NCBI RefSeq assembly: GCF_008369915.1
Contig: NZ_VSRN01000001.1
Span: forward strand, 1,736,001 to 1,800,000
DNA: 64,000 nucleotides
DNA from: Dyadobacter sp. UC 10
Lineage (GTDB): Bacteria > Bacteroidota > Bacteroidia > Cytophagales > Spirosomataceae
Direction of reading: 5' to 3'
Below are positions 27,162-35,108 of the stretch, one piece after another. How positions within the stretch are numbered: position 1 is the first letter of the stretch; the number at the start of each line of letters is the position of its first letter. A program made the translations under genes and the position numbers. Below the pieces are notes generated by a model. That model did not search any database. It saw only the letters and a list, made by a program, of their open reading frames with translations, and was not told the origin of the DNA.

Positions 27162-30100
27162 TTAAAAATCGAAATTCAACTTAAACCCGAATGGAATAGT
27201 CCACGGCATTACGTTTTGTCTTTCGATTCCCTGACGGAAACCACCTCTGCCCGGATCCGCCCAGAACGCTCTTTCAGGGTCAATACCGATTTTAGCAGCA
27301 TTCCACAGCATGATATTTCTGGTGTAAAGTGACACACTCGCATTCCGGATCGCACCGATCGTAGGTATTTTATAGGTCAGGGTGATTTCACGCAGCTTTA
27401 CGAATGAAGCATCAAAGGTAACCTGCTGATTGAAGCTCCATGGATACACGGCAGTGATCGGCAGGTACTTGGTACCGGCACCACCCAGCCACTCGTGGTA
27501 CTCACCTTTGCTATCCTGCCACACACCTGGAATGAACGCACCGTCACCATCTTCTCCAAAACCACCCGTAGCCGTCGTGTGGCCTCCTACTCTTGGGAAG
27601 TTCCCATTCTGAGGAATGATATATTTCTCCGGGTCAGATTTCAGCAATGCAACCAGCTCGTCAGGAGTATACAGGCCTCCCGGAATCAGATTATCAATCT
27701 GGCGTTGTGATTTCCAGTCAGACTCTCCGTAACGGTAGGTAAATGACATAAACTCACCACCCTGGCGCCAGTCAAAACTCAGGCCCAGTGAGAATCTTTT
27801 ATAAGAAAGATTCATTTGTGCACCCAAGAGGAAGTCGGGATTGTAGTTACCTACCTTCACGTTAGTTTCTCTGCCGCCAATAGTCTGCCAGTCCATATCA
27901 CCTTTACCCTCTTCATCATAAGCAATGATCGGCCAGCGGTAGTAAGGTGAATTTTTATCAGTCACCGTTGCGAAGCCGCGGCTGTAAATGTTACCGATCT
28001 GCTCTCCTACATAAGTATAGGCTCCGGCACCGTTTTCACCCCATTGTTCGAAATACGGAAAGTTAGGCGCAAGTTCCTTTACAGTAACCCGGTTACGACT
28101 AAAATTGGCGTTTATATCCAGCGTCCACCCGTTCGCATTACTGATTGGCGTACCGCCAAGACCAACTTCCCAGCCACGGCTGACAAGCTTTCCGGCGTTG
28201 ATGTTTTTCATTGCATAACCGGTTGACGGTGCCATCGGTACACTGAAAATCTGGTTGGTGTTTGCGCGGTCGTAGTAGGTAATGTCAAATCTCAACCGGT
28301 TGTTAAACATATTCAGATCAACACCTCCTTCTGTCGAGGTAGCTATTTCAGGCAGCAGGGTTGGGTTCAACAGGGTTTCTCCCAGGTTTGCGGTCACCAG
28401 GTTACCCCAGCTTCCGGTGCCCAGGTTCGGGTAGAGCTGATAAGGATCAGTATCATTACCTACCTGCGCCCAGCCGCCTCTCAGCTTTAATAGCGAAATG
28501 GCCGAAGGCATATTAAATGTCGTGCTCGCCAGCCAGCTCAGCGACGCCGAGGGATAAAAATAAGAACGATTGGATTCCGGCAGCGTACTCGACCAGTCGT
28601 TACGTGCGGTCAGATCGAGATAGAGCTGGTTTTTGAAACCTACCGAAGCAAGTGCATACAAGCTGTAAATCGCTTTCTTGTAACTTCCGTTACCAACTAT
28701 CCGGTTACTGACGGGAATATTGGAAATATTGTAAAGGCCTGGTACCGAAAGGTCTCTTCCGCCCAGATTAGAGCTGTTTCCCTTTTGCTGCATGATGTTA
28801 CCACCCGCAGAAATATTGATATCGAAATCACTTGCTTTGATATTCTTTGTAATAAGAAAATCTGCATTGCTTTCATTACGGCCCACATTTTCAAGATAAT
28901 AACCTCCTTTGGCCATACTTTTGTAGCTCCACGGAATTTTGGTCTCGCGGTCTTCATCGTACATATCCATGGAGTAGCGCGCAAATGCAGTCAGGCCAGG
29001 AGCGATCGTCCAGTCTAACTTAATATTTCCGTACAAACGGTCACGTGTATACGCGTTTGTCAAATGCTTGGCCAGAAAATATGGGTTGTCTGTTTCACCT
29101 TTTGCGACGGTAAGCTGCTCAATTTCCTCCAACCCCGGCTTCCATACACCTTTCAAATCGTTAATATCGTAGCTCGCCGAATAATACACAGCTTGCAGCG
29201 GGTTACCGTCGCGCTCGGAAGTCTGCGGGCGACTGTTTGAATTTGATCTGACGAAATTAAGGTTCGTGCTCAGTTTCAAATTTTTATGCATATCGAACGT
29301 TCCGGCCAGTGATAGCGAATTACGGTAAAGATCCGAGTTCGGAATCAGGCCGCGATTGCTCATATTGTTATATGAGACCCGGTACGTCGACTTATCCGTA
29401 GAGCCTGAAACGGTCAGGTTATTGGTTGAAGTAATCCCGGTTTGCAGGAAGTTCTTCATATTGTTTTTGTAAGAACGCAGCTCGGTGGGGATCGGGTTAC
29501 CGTTTTCATCCAGCGGGCTGTTCCATTGCGCTTCTTTATTTCCTACGTCGAGCGCTGGTCCGCCCCAGTAAGCAGAGGATTCGTCTAGCTCAAATGGTCT
29601 TTCCCCATTTGCATATTTGTAGTGAAAATCCAGGAAGCGGTAAGGCTTTTCGAAAACGTTTGAAGTAGAGAAAGAAACACCCAACCCCTTTCCTTTTTTG
29701 CCTGATTTAGTGGTAATTAGAATCACCCCATTACCCGCGCGCGACCCGTACAATGCAGCCGCACTGGGTCCTTTCAAAACTGACATGCTTTCGATATCGT
29801 CAGGGTTGATATCCGAAATCGCATTTCCATAATCCACTTTGTTACCACTTCCTTTTTCACTGACATTCGCCAGGCTGTTTGCCAGCGGCACACCGTCGAC
29901 TACAAATAGCGGCTGGTTGTTTTTCAGCGAAGCCGCACCACGGATGATGATACTGATAGATGAGCCTACACCACTCGTCTGGTTGATCGAGACACCGGAA
30001 ACCCTTCCAGAAAGTGAGGTAAGAACGTTTTCGTTGGCCACGTTTGCAACATCTTTCCCTTCCACCTTACCTACATTATAACCGAGTGACTTGGTTTCTC

Positions 30101-30509
30101 TTTTAATACCCAGCGCCGTCACGACAGCTTCCTGCAGCGTGGCCACATTTTCTTCCAGCACCACGTCGACAACGCTTTTGCCATTTACGGGCACTTCAAC
30201 CGTGTTGAACCCGATGTAAGAAAAAACAAGCACAACATTATCGCCGTCGGCATCGATTGTGTAAGTTCCAGACGCATCCGTGGTTGTTCCTGTTTGGGTA
30301 CCTTTAACCAAAACATTCACTCCCGGTACCGCAACCCCGTCGACTGCCGAGGTAACTTTACCCTTGATCCTGTCAACTGCAACTGCTGTTTTCTTACGCT
30401 CAGCGGCCTTTTCCGGCCCAATTGCAAACGCAGGAATATCCGATCCTGAAAAGAAGAGCAAAGCGAGCAAACATCGTGCTGCCATTTTTAAAGTCGCTTT
30501 CGGTTTCAT
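27162..30509 (-). CDS. SusC/RagA-family TonB-linked outer-membrane transporter
   Basis: The 1115-residue protein has a signal peptide (about 1-29, ending AFA), a carboxypeptidase-regulatory-like beta domain (about 52-130, with VKGTQTGTTTDASGTYTI), a TonB-dependent plug (about 135-270, including the SusC motif VLKGPSAAALYGSRAGNGVILITTK) and a 22-strand barrel ending GFKLNFDF. With SusD it should import a ligand across the outer membrane using TonB energy. There is no STN (secretin/TonB N-terminal) domain, so it is not a classic sigma/anti-sigma transducer. A short FecR-like reading frame precedes it by 49 bases. Confidence 0.95.
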   Translation of the reverse strand: MKPKATLKMAARCLLALLFFSGSDIPAFAIGPEKAAERKKTAVAVDRIKGKVTSAVDGVAVPGVNVLVKGTQTGTTTDASGTYTIDADGDNVVLVFSYIGFNTVEVPVNGKSVVDVVLEENVATLQEAVVTALGIKRETKSLGYNVGKVEGKDVANVANENVLTSLSGRVSGVSINQTSGVGSSISIIIRGAASLKNNQPLFVVDGVPLANSLANVSEKGSGNKVDYGNAISDINPDDIESMSVLKGPSAAALYGSRAGNGVILITTKSGKKGKGLGVSFSTSNVFEKPYRFLDFHYKYANGERPFELDESSAYWGGPALDVGNKEAQWNSPLDENGNPIPTELRSYKNNMKNFLQTGITSTNNLTVSGSTDKSTYRVSYNNMSNRGLIPNSDLYRNSLSLAGTFDMHKNLKLSTNLNFVRSNSNSRPQTSERDGNPLQAVYYSASYDINDLKGVWKPGLEEIEQLTVAKGETDNPYFLAKHLTNAYTRDRLYGNIKLDWTIAPGLTAFARYSMDMYDEDRETKIPWSYKSMAKGGYYLENVGRNESNADFLITKNIKASDFDINISAGGNIMQQKGNSSNLGGRDLSVPGLYNISNIPVSNRIVGNGSYKKAIYSLYALASVGFKNQLYLDLTARNDWSSTLPESNRSYFYPSASLSWLASTTFNMPSAISLLKLRGGWAQVGNDTDPYQLYPNLGTGSWGNLVTANLGETLLNPTLLPEIATSTEGGVDLNMFNNRLRFDITYYDRANTNQIFSVPMAPSTGYAMKNINAGKLVSRGWEVGLGGTPISNANGWTLDINANFSRNRVTVKELAPNFPYFEQWGENGAGAYTYVGEQIGNIYSRGFATVTDKNSPYYRWPIIAYDEEGKGDMDWQTIGGRETNVKVGNYNPDFLLGAQMNLSYKRFSLGLSFDWRQGGEFMSFTYRYGESDWKSQRQIDNLIPGGLYTPDELVALLKSDPEKYIIPQNGNFPRVGGHTTATGGFGEDGDGAFIPGVWQDSKGEYHEWLGGAGTKYLPITAVYPWSFNQQVTFDASFVKLREITLTYKIPTIGAIRNASVSLYTRNIMLWNAAKIGIDPERAFWADPGRGGFRQGIERQNVMPWTIPFGFKLNFDF

Positions 30510-30558
30510 AGTATTAAATAGGTAGTTGTTAAAAACATAGTTCAGATTAGTTACAGAT

Positions 30559-30738
30559 TCATTTTTCTTGTTTTTGCTCCTCTTTCAGAAGCTGATTGAA
30601 GTAGGCCTCCAGAACCTCGGAATATTCCCGTTGCTGCTCCTCGCTTGTGATACCTGCCAGAAGCTCGGACAGTTCTTCCCCGGAAAGTTTGTTGCTTATG
30701 AGCTTCTCTATCAAAATTTCCACCCGGGAAAGTGACAT
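30559..30738 (-). CDS. Small 59-residue protein, FecR N-terminal-like
   Basis: From ATG 30738 the frame encodes 59 residues, mostly helical and charged, starting MSLSRVEILIEKLISNKLSGEELSELL. The pattern of a short helix, then LSGEEL with a leucine-rich helix, resembles the cytoplasmic sigma-binding part of Bacteroidota FecR-type anti-sigma factors, but the membrane segment and periplasmic FecR domain are missing. The reading frame is open further upstream (to 30882), but that part is rich in basic and unrelated residues. It lies just before susC. It may be a remnant, a stand-alone regulator or a chance match. Confidence 0.45.
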   Translation of the reverse strand: MSLSRVEILIEKLISNKLSGEELSELLAGITSEEQQREYSEVLEAYFNQLLKEEQKQEK

Positions 30739-30928
30739 GGCTTGGCTTGTTAGGTATGCCAAGAATACTGGCGTTGCGAAGGAATGGACTATTCTGCACA
30801 GATTGTTTTTTGGAGGTCTTTTCGTATCCTCCTTTCCACCTCCAAACATTCGCCTAACAACCTTTAATAAAATTTTCACCATATTCAGGCAAAGATTCGT
30901 TTCGGTTATGGAAACCAGGTTGTGAAGA

Positions 30929-32341
30929 ATGTATTATAGAGGATTATATTTTTTGTTTTTGTTTCTGACCATTACCGGACACACTCATTCTCAGACTGTT
31001 GCTTCTGACAGCACAGACAATGTCGTTATAGGCGAAATCAAAGTAGAAGGCAACCACAAAACGCGCAGTAGCATTATTCTCCGCGAGATCGACATCCGGA
31101 GCGGCGATACGCTATCCATTGTGCTTTTAAAGGAAAAGCTGGAAATTGACAGAAGGAAGGTTGTGAATACCAACCTTTTTATCACCGTTGAAATGCTGAC
31201 GCAGCCGAATGCCGACTCTGTTCATACGGATGTCCGTATAGTGGTGAAAGAAAGGTGGTACCTCATTGCACTCCCCGTCTTCCAGCTGGCCGACAGGAAT
31301 TTCAATGAATGGTGGTACGAGCGAAAACGGGATCTTTCAAGAACTACCTATGGCGCTTACCTGAGCTATGGTAATGTAACAGGAAGGGCAGATAAATTGC
31401 GTTTTCTGGCAGAGTTCGGCTTTATCCCCAAATTTGAGATTGCCTATTCGTTACCCTATCTGGATAAAGCGCAAAAAACCGGTATCACAATCGGTTCCTC
31501 CTACTCTATTAATAAAACGACCGCATTCCGAACCTGGCGCGACAAGCTCCAATATCTCAATAGCGAAGAAGTGAACAGGCAGCGTTTTTACAGCTATGTG
31601 AGCCTGACCCGCCGAAACAAATACTATACTTTCCACTCACTGGACCTGAGATGGAGCCATACCCGGATCTCCGACACGATTGCAATACTTAATCCAAACT
31701 ATATGCTGGATGGCAAAAAGAAGCAGCAATTCCTGCAACTTACCTATTCATTCAGCTATGACAAAAGGGATCATGTACAATATGCACTGCAAGGACAGAC
31801 CTTCGGTTTTCAGGTCTCCAAGCTCGGCTTACTCCCTACCGATGACGTTAATACACTTTATGTCTATGGTTCCTTCCGCAAATTTGTCCCCCTTGGCAAG
31901 AAGTTCTTTTTCAATACCGGGTTCAGAGGCAGGCTTTCATTTCCTAAGCGACAACCTTATCTGCAAACGATCGGGCTGGGTTACAGGAACGACCTGGTGC
32001 GCGGATATGAGCTATATGTTGTGGATGGACAAGATTACGCTTTGCTTAAAAACGAGTTCAAATACCGGCTCTTTTCAATTCAAAAGCATTTTTCATTTAT
32101 TCCAATCCGCCAGTTCAACACAATACCGCTGGCCTTGTATATCAACACGTTTGCCGACGCAGGCTACGTTAAAAACAGTTACCCCGAGTTTAGCAATACG
32201 AAACTGGGCAATTCGATGCTCTATGGTGCCGGAGCAGGACTCGACCTCGTCACTTTTTATAATATTGTGACAAGATTTAATTTCACATTGAATGCACAGG
32301 GAGAGAAAAGATTCTTTTTCAACGTTTCAAGAGAGTTTTAA
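30929..32341 (+). CDS. Omp85-family (BamA/TamA-like) outer-membrane protein
   Basis: The 470-residue protein has a signal peptide (about 1-21, ending THSQ), one POTRA-like module (VIGEIKVEGNHKTRSSIILREIDIRSGDTL...VKERWYLI, about 32-112) and a barrel of about sixteen strands. The barrel ends in FFFNVSREF, with the terminal phenylalanine. Members with a single POTRA domain are common in the Bacteroidota, and their clients are not known. It is much shorter than BamA itself (about 800 residues). It is divergent from the susC locus and likely monocistronic. Confidence 0.85.
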   Translation: MYYRGLYFLFLFLTITGHTHSQTVASDSTDNVVIGEIKVEGNHKTRSSIILREIDIRSGDTLSIVLLKEKLEIDRRKVVNTNLFITVEMLTQPNADSVHTDVRIVVKERWYLIALPVFQLADRNFNEWWYERKRDLSRTTYGAYLSYGNVTGRADKLRFLAEFGFIPKFEIAYSLPYLDKAQKTGITIGSSYSINKTTAFRTWRDKLQYLNSEEVNRQRFYSYVSLTRRNKYYTFHSLDLRWSHTRISDTIAILNPNYMLDGKKKQQFLQLTYSFSYDKRDHVQYALQGQTFGFQVSKLGLLPTDDVNTLYVYGSFRKFVPLGKKFFFNTGFRGRLSFPKRQPYLQTIGLGYRNDLVRGYELYVVDGQDYALLKNEFKYRLFSIQKHFSFIPIRQFNTIPLALYINTFADAGYVKNSYPEFSNTKLGNSMLYGAGAGLDLVTFYNIVTRFNFTLNAQGEKRFFFNVSREF

Positions 32342-32460
32342 ACGGATTTTCTAAAACCGGATTTATAGTTAATTTGCATTAACACGAAGAAATGCCCTGC
32401 AAAGGCATGACTATTTTACCGCACATAAAACCTAACTGGATGAACAAAAAGTCTACTCTC

Positions 32461-33054
32461 ATGAAAAGTTGTAAAATCTGGGCCGGCGCAATACTCGTTA
32501 CACTTGCAATAGGAGCTTGTGATACTAAAACGAATGAAAAAACGGAACAAACGCCTGATTCGGCTGTAATAGAGCAACCTGCCCCGGCTGACCTGAACAG
32601 CGACCAGTCTGCCCTGCTCGAAACGATATTAGGTACTTCCGAAGCACCCGGAGAAACTGTCCTGCGGGGCGTATCTTTTGGCGATCCGGTAAATAAAGTC
32701 AAGGCGGCGGAAACTTTTGAAATGTTCGAAGAAGCACCCGACCACCTGGGTTACACACAGGAAACCGCCCAGCTTGAAACGATCGACGTGCAGTATTTTT
32801 TTGGGACCGATAAAAAAGTCAACAAAATTACTGTAGACGTATATTTAAACAGTCCCGGAGCAACAAAGCAGCTTTGGAAAGCCGGACATCATTATTTCAG
32901 CGAGAATTATGGCGCTCCGAAAGAGGAATCAAAGAAAACAATCTGGAATAACAAATCTGTGCGGGTGAATATGGAAGACGTTTCCGAAGGCAAGGATTAT
33001 GGTCTGAAATTCCAGTTTTTCCCGACAAACAAAAATGTATTGGCCGCAAATTAG
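32461..33054 (+). CDS. Predicted lipoprotein, function unknown
   Basis: From ATG 32461 the product is 197 residues with a lipoprotein signal (MKSCKIWAGAILVTLAIGAC, Cys20), followed by a Thr/Glu/Pro-rich linker and a compact domain of about 130 residues (VLRGVSFGDPVNKVKAAE through LKFQFFPTNKN). The phrase RGVSFGDPVNKVKAAE recalls periplasmic domains that begin with a G-x-S-x-x-E/D segment, but I cannot name a family. Upstream in-frame ATGs exist at 32392 and 32440, but would bury the signal peptide. The cyclophilin gene starts four bases after the stop, so the two are probably cotranscribed. Confidence 0.75.
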   Translation: MKSCKIWAGAILVTLAIGACDTKTNEKTEQTPDSAVIEQPAPADLNSDQSALLETILGTSEAPGETVLRGVSFGDPVNKVKAAETFEMFEEAPDHLGYTQETAQLETIDVQYFFGTDKKVNKITVDVYLNSPGATKQLWKAGHHYFSENYGAPKEESKKTIWNNKSVRVNMEDVSEGKDYGLKFQFFPTNKNVLAAN

Positions 33055-33058
33055 TATT

Positions 33059-33766
33059 ATGAAAACCAACCGTTCGATTATCCTGGCATTGCTATGCCTT
33101 TTGTCTCTTCATGTTTCTGCTCAAAAAAAATCAAAAAAAGACGAGGTAATAACCATTACAACCAGCGAGGGGACCATGCGATTTGTCTTATTTGATGAGA
33201 CCCCGAAGCATAAGGAAAACTTTTTAAAACTTACGAAAGATAATTTCTACGACGGGTTGCTTTTTCACCGGGTGATCGATGATTTCATGATCCAGGGAGG
33301 AGATCCGGAATCCAGGAATGCCAAACCTGAAGACAATCTGGGAAAAGGCGATAACGGTTATAAAATTCCGGCAGAATTCAATCCAAAATTATACCATCAG
33401 AAAGGCGCACTCGCTGCTGCCAGAGATAACAATCCTGCGAAAGAATCGAGCGGATGTCAGTTTTATATAGTCGAAGGCCGGAAATGGAGCAAAACTGACC
33501 TGGATAAACAGGCTGCCCGCGCTGCGAGAAAATTGACGGATGCACAACGAAAAGTTTACGAAACCGTAGGTGGTACACCACATCTGGACGGCTCCTATAC
33601 CGTTTTTGGTCAACTTATCGATGGAATGGAGGTAATCGACAAAATTGCCTCCATTGAAAAGAACGAGCGAGACCGCCCGGAAAAAGATGTCTCTATGAAA
33701 GTTTCGGTCAAAAGCATGAAAAAGAAAAAGATCACCAAGAAATACGGCTGGAAATACGAAGCTTAG
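33059..33766 (+). CDS. Periplasmic cyclophilin-type peptidyl-prolyl isomerase
   Basis: The 235-residue protein starts with a signal peptide (MKTNRSIILALLCLLSLHVSAQ) and a lysine-rich spacer. A cyclophilin domain follows, with FDETPKHKENFLKL, LFHRVIDDFMIQGGDP (catalytic Arg), SSGCQFYIVEG and GSYTVFGQLIDGMEVIDKI. An inserted helical segment (SKTDLDKQAARAARKLTDAQRKVYETVGG) between the core strands is typical of the Bacteroidota form. It should speed proline isomerisation in exported proteins. It sits between the lipoprotein gene and the RmlD-like gene, with 4- and 7-base gaps. Confidence 0.92.
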   Translation: MKTNRSIILALLCLLSLHVSAQKKSKKDEVITITTSEGTMRFVLFDETPKHKENFLKLTKDNFYDGLLFHRVIDDFMIQGGDPESRNAKPEDNLGKGDNGYKIPAEFNPKLYHQKGALAAARDNNPAKESSGCQFYIVEGRKWSKTDLDKQAARAARKLTDAQRKVYETVGGTPHLDGSYTVFGQLIDGMEVIDKIASIEKNERDRPEKDVSMKVSVKSMKKKKITKKYGWKYEA

Positions 33767-33773
33767 CAGATCT

Positions 33774-34679
33774 TTGAAACAGAAAAAGATACTCATCACC
33801 GGCTCAAACGGACTTTTGGGCCAGAAATTGATCGAACTGCTGGTCACAGAGGCGGCTATACTTGCTTTCGCTTCGGCCAAGGGTGATAACCGCCTGCCAT
33901 TTCACGAGGGCTACCACTATGTTGAAATGGACGTTACCGATGCGAGGAAGGTGGAGGAAGTAGTCGCGGAAATTCGGCCGGATGTGATCATCCATACTGC
34001 GGCGATGACGAATGTGGATCAATGCGAATTGGAAAAGGAAGCCTGCTGGCGGCTTAATGTAACTGCGGTAGGAATCCTGATCGAAGTGTGCAGAAAGCAC
34101 GACGTCTTTTTGCAACACCTTTCGACTGACTTTGTATTTGACGGGAAATCAGGGCCTTATGTTGAAGAAGATGTACCCAATCCGATCAGCTTCTACGGAT
34201 GGAGCAAGTATGCAGCGGAGAAGGCAATAATAAGCTCGGACATCAGGTTTGCGATTACCCGGACAGTGCTCGTATATGGCATAGCGCACGATATGAGCCG
34301 CAGTAATATCATCCTTTGGGTCAAAAAATCGCTGGAAGAGGGGAAACTGATTAAAGTTGTAACGGACCAGTACCGCACTCCTACGCTTGCGGAAGATCTG
34401 GCGACTGGCTGCTACTTGATCGCTTTAAAAGAAGCAGAAGGGATATTTCACATTTCGGGAAAAGACTTTCTGACTCCATACGACATGGCGGTTATGGCCG
34501 CTCGGCACTTTAATCTCGATCAATCCCTGATATCGCCAACCGATGCCTCAGCATTCACCCAACCAGCCCGTCGCCCGCCACGCACCGGATTTGATCTTAC
34601 CAAAGCAAGAACAATCCTGGGTTACGAGCCTCATTCATTTCAGGAAGGGATTGAGCTTGTAGCGAGGCAAATAGGTTAA
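33774..34679 (+). CDS. RmlD-like NAD(P)-dependent sugar reductase (SDR family)
   Basis: A 301-residue extended short-chain dehydrogenase. The Rossmann motif GSNGLLGQKL is at the N-terminus, followed by the Asp-x-Thr pattern, the HTAAMTNVDQCE segment, the substrate motif STDFVFDG and the catalytic YGWSKYAAE (Tyr-x3-Lys). This is the pattern of dTDP-4-dehydrorhamnose reductases, but the other rhamnose genes are absent, so the true substrate is open. The start is a TTG at 33774, seven bases after the cyclophilin stop; there is no better in-frame ATG before the Rossmann motif. Confidence 0.85.
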   Translation: MKQKKILITGSNGLLGQKLIELLVTEAAILAFASAKGDNRLPFHEGYHYVEMDVTDARKVEEVVAEIRPDVIIHTAAMTNVDQCELEKEACWRLNVTAVGILIEVCRKHDVFLQHLSTDFVFDGKSGPYVEEDVPNPISFYGWSKYAAEKAIISSDIRFAITRTVLVYGIAHDMSRSNIILWVKKSLEEGKLIKVVTDQYRTPTLAEDLATGCYLIALKEAEGIFHISGKDFLTPYDMAVMAARHFNLDQSLISPTDASAFTQPARRPPRTGFDLTKARTILGYEPHSFQEGIELVARQIG

Positions 34680-34685
34680 TCATAA

Positions 34686-35096
34686 TCAGGAGTTTTCAAT
34701 CTCATGCAGATTGATTTCAAAACCGGGAAATAAAGGCTCACCGGAAAGCTGGAAATCAAAGTGGTGATGTTCTATTACAGGCAGGTCGGGCTGATAGATG
34801 TAAACCTTCTGATTAAACCGGTCGATCAACCAACTCAGCTCACAACCATTTTCCACATACTCCTGCATTTTGTTTTTGAGAAATTTCACGCTGTCTGATT
34901 TGGATCGCACTTCGATCACGAAATCCGGGCAAATATGCGCGAATTTTTCTTTATCATTGCCTGGTAGAGCTGCCCACTTTTCCAGCCTGATCCAAGAGAA
35001 ATCAGGTGATCGCACTGCACTGTTTGGTAAAGTAAATCCGGCCGAAGAATCAAACACTTTACCCTTAATTCCTTTTTGCAACAGCCAGCTGCCCAA
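34686..35096 (-). pseudogene. Uma2-family (DUF820) nuclease-like gene, N-terminally truncated
   Basis: The 136 codons from a TTG at 35096 encode the C-terminal two thirds of an Uma2 protein: the core motifs AGFTLPNSAVRSPDFSWI, CPDFVIEVRSKSD (Asp and Glu-x-Lys/Arg of a PD-(D/E)XK fold) and WLIDRFNQKVYIYQP. A complete Uma2 protein is about 190 residues; the first 50 or so are missing. Reading upstream in the same frame gives only four codons before TAG 35111-35109, which is the stop codon of glgP. The fragment thus lies in frame behind glgP, as if a deletion joined the two. No good ribosome binding site is seen. It is probably not functional. Confidence 0.7.
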
Positions 35097-35108
35097 GTAA
35101 ATCGACGG

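Noticed and set aside
30551..30799. 82-codon frame overlapping the FecR-like ORF
   Set aside because: Rich in Arg, Gly and Ser with no recognisable pattern; the other frame carries the helical FecR-like sequence.
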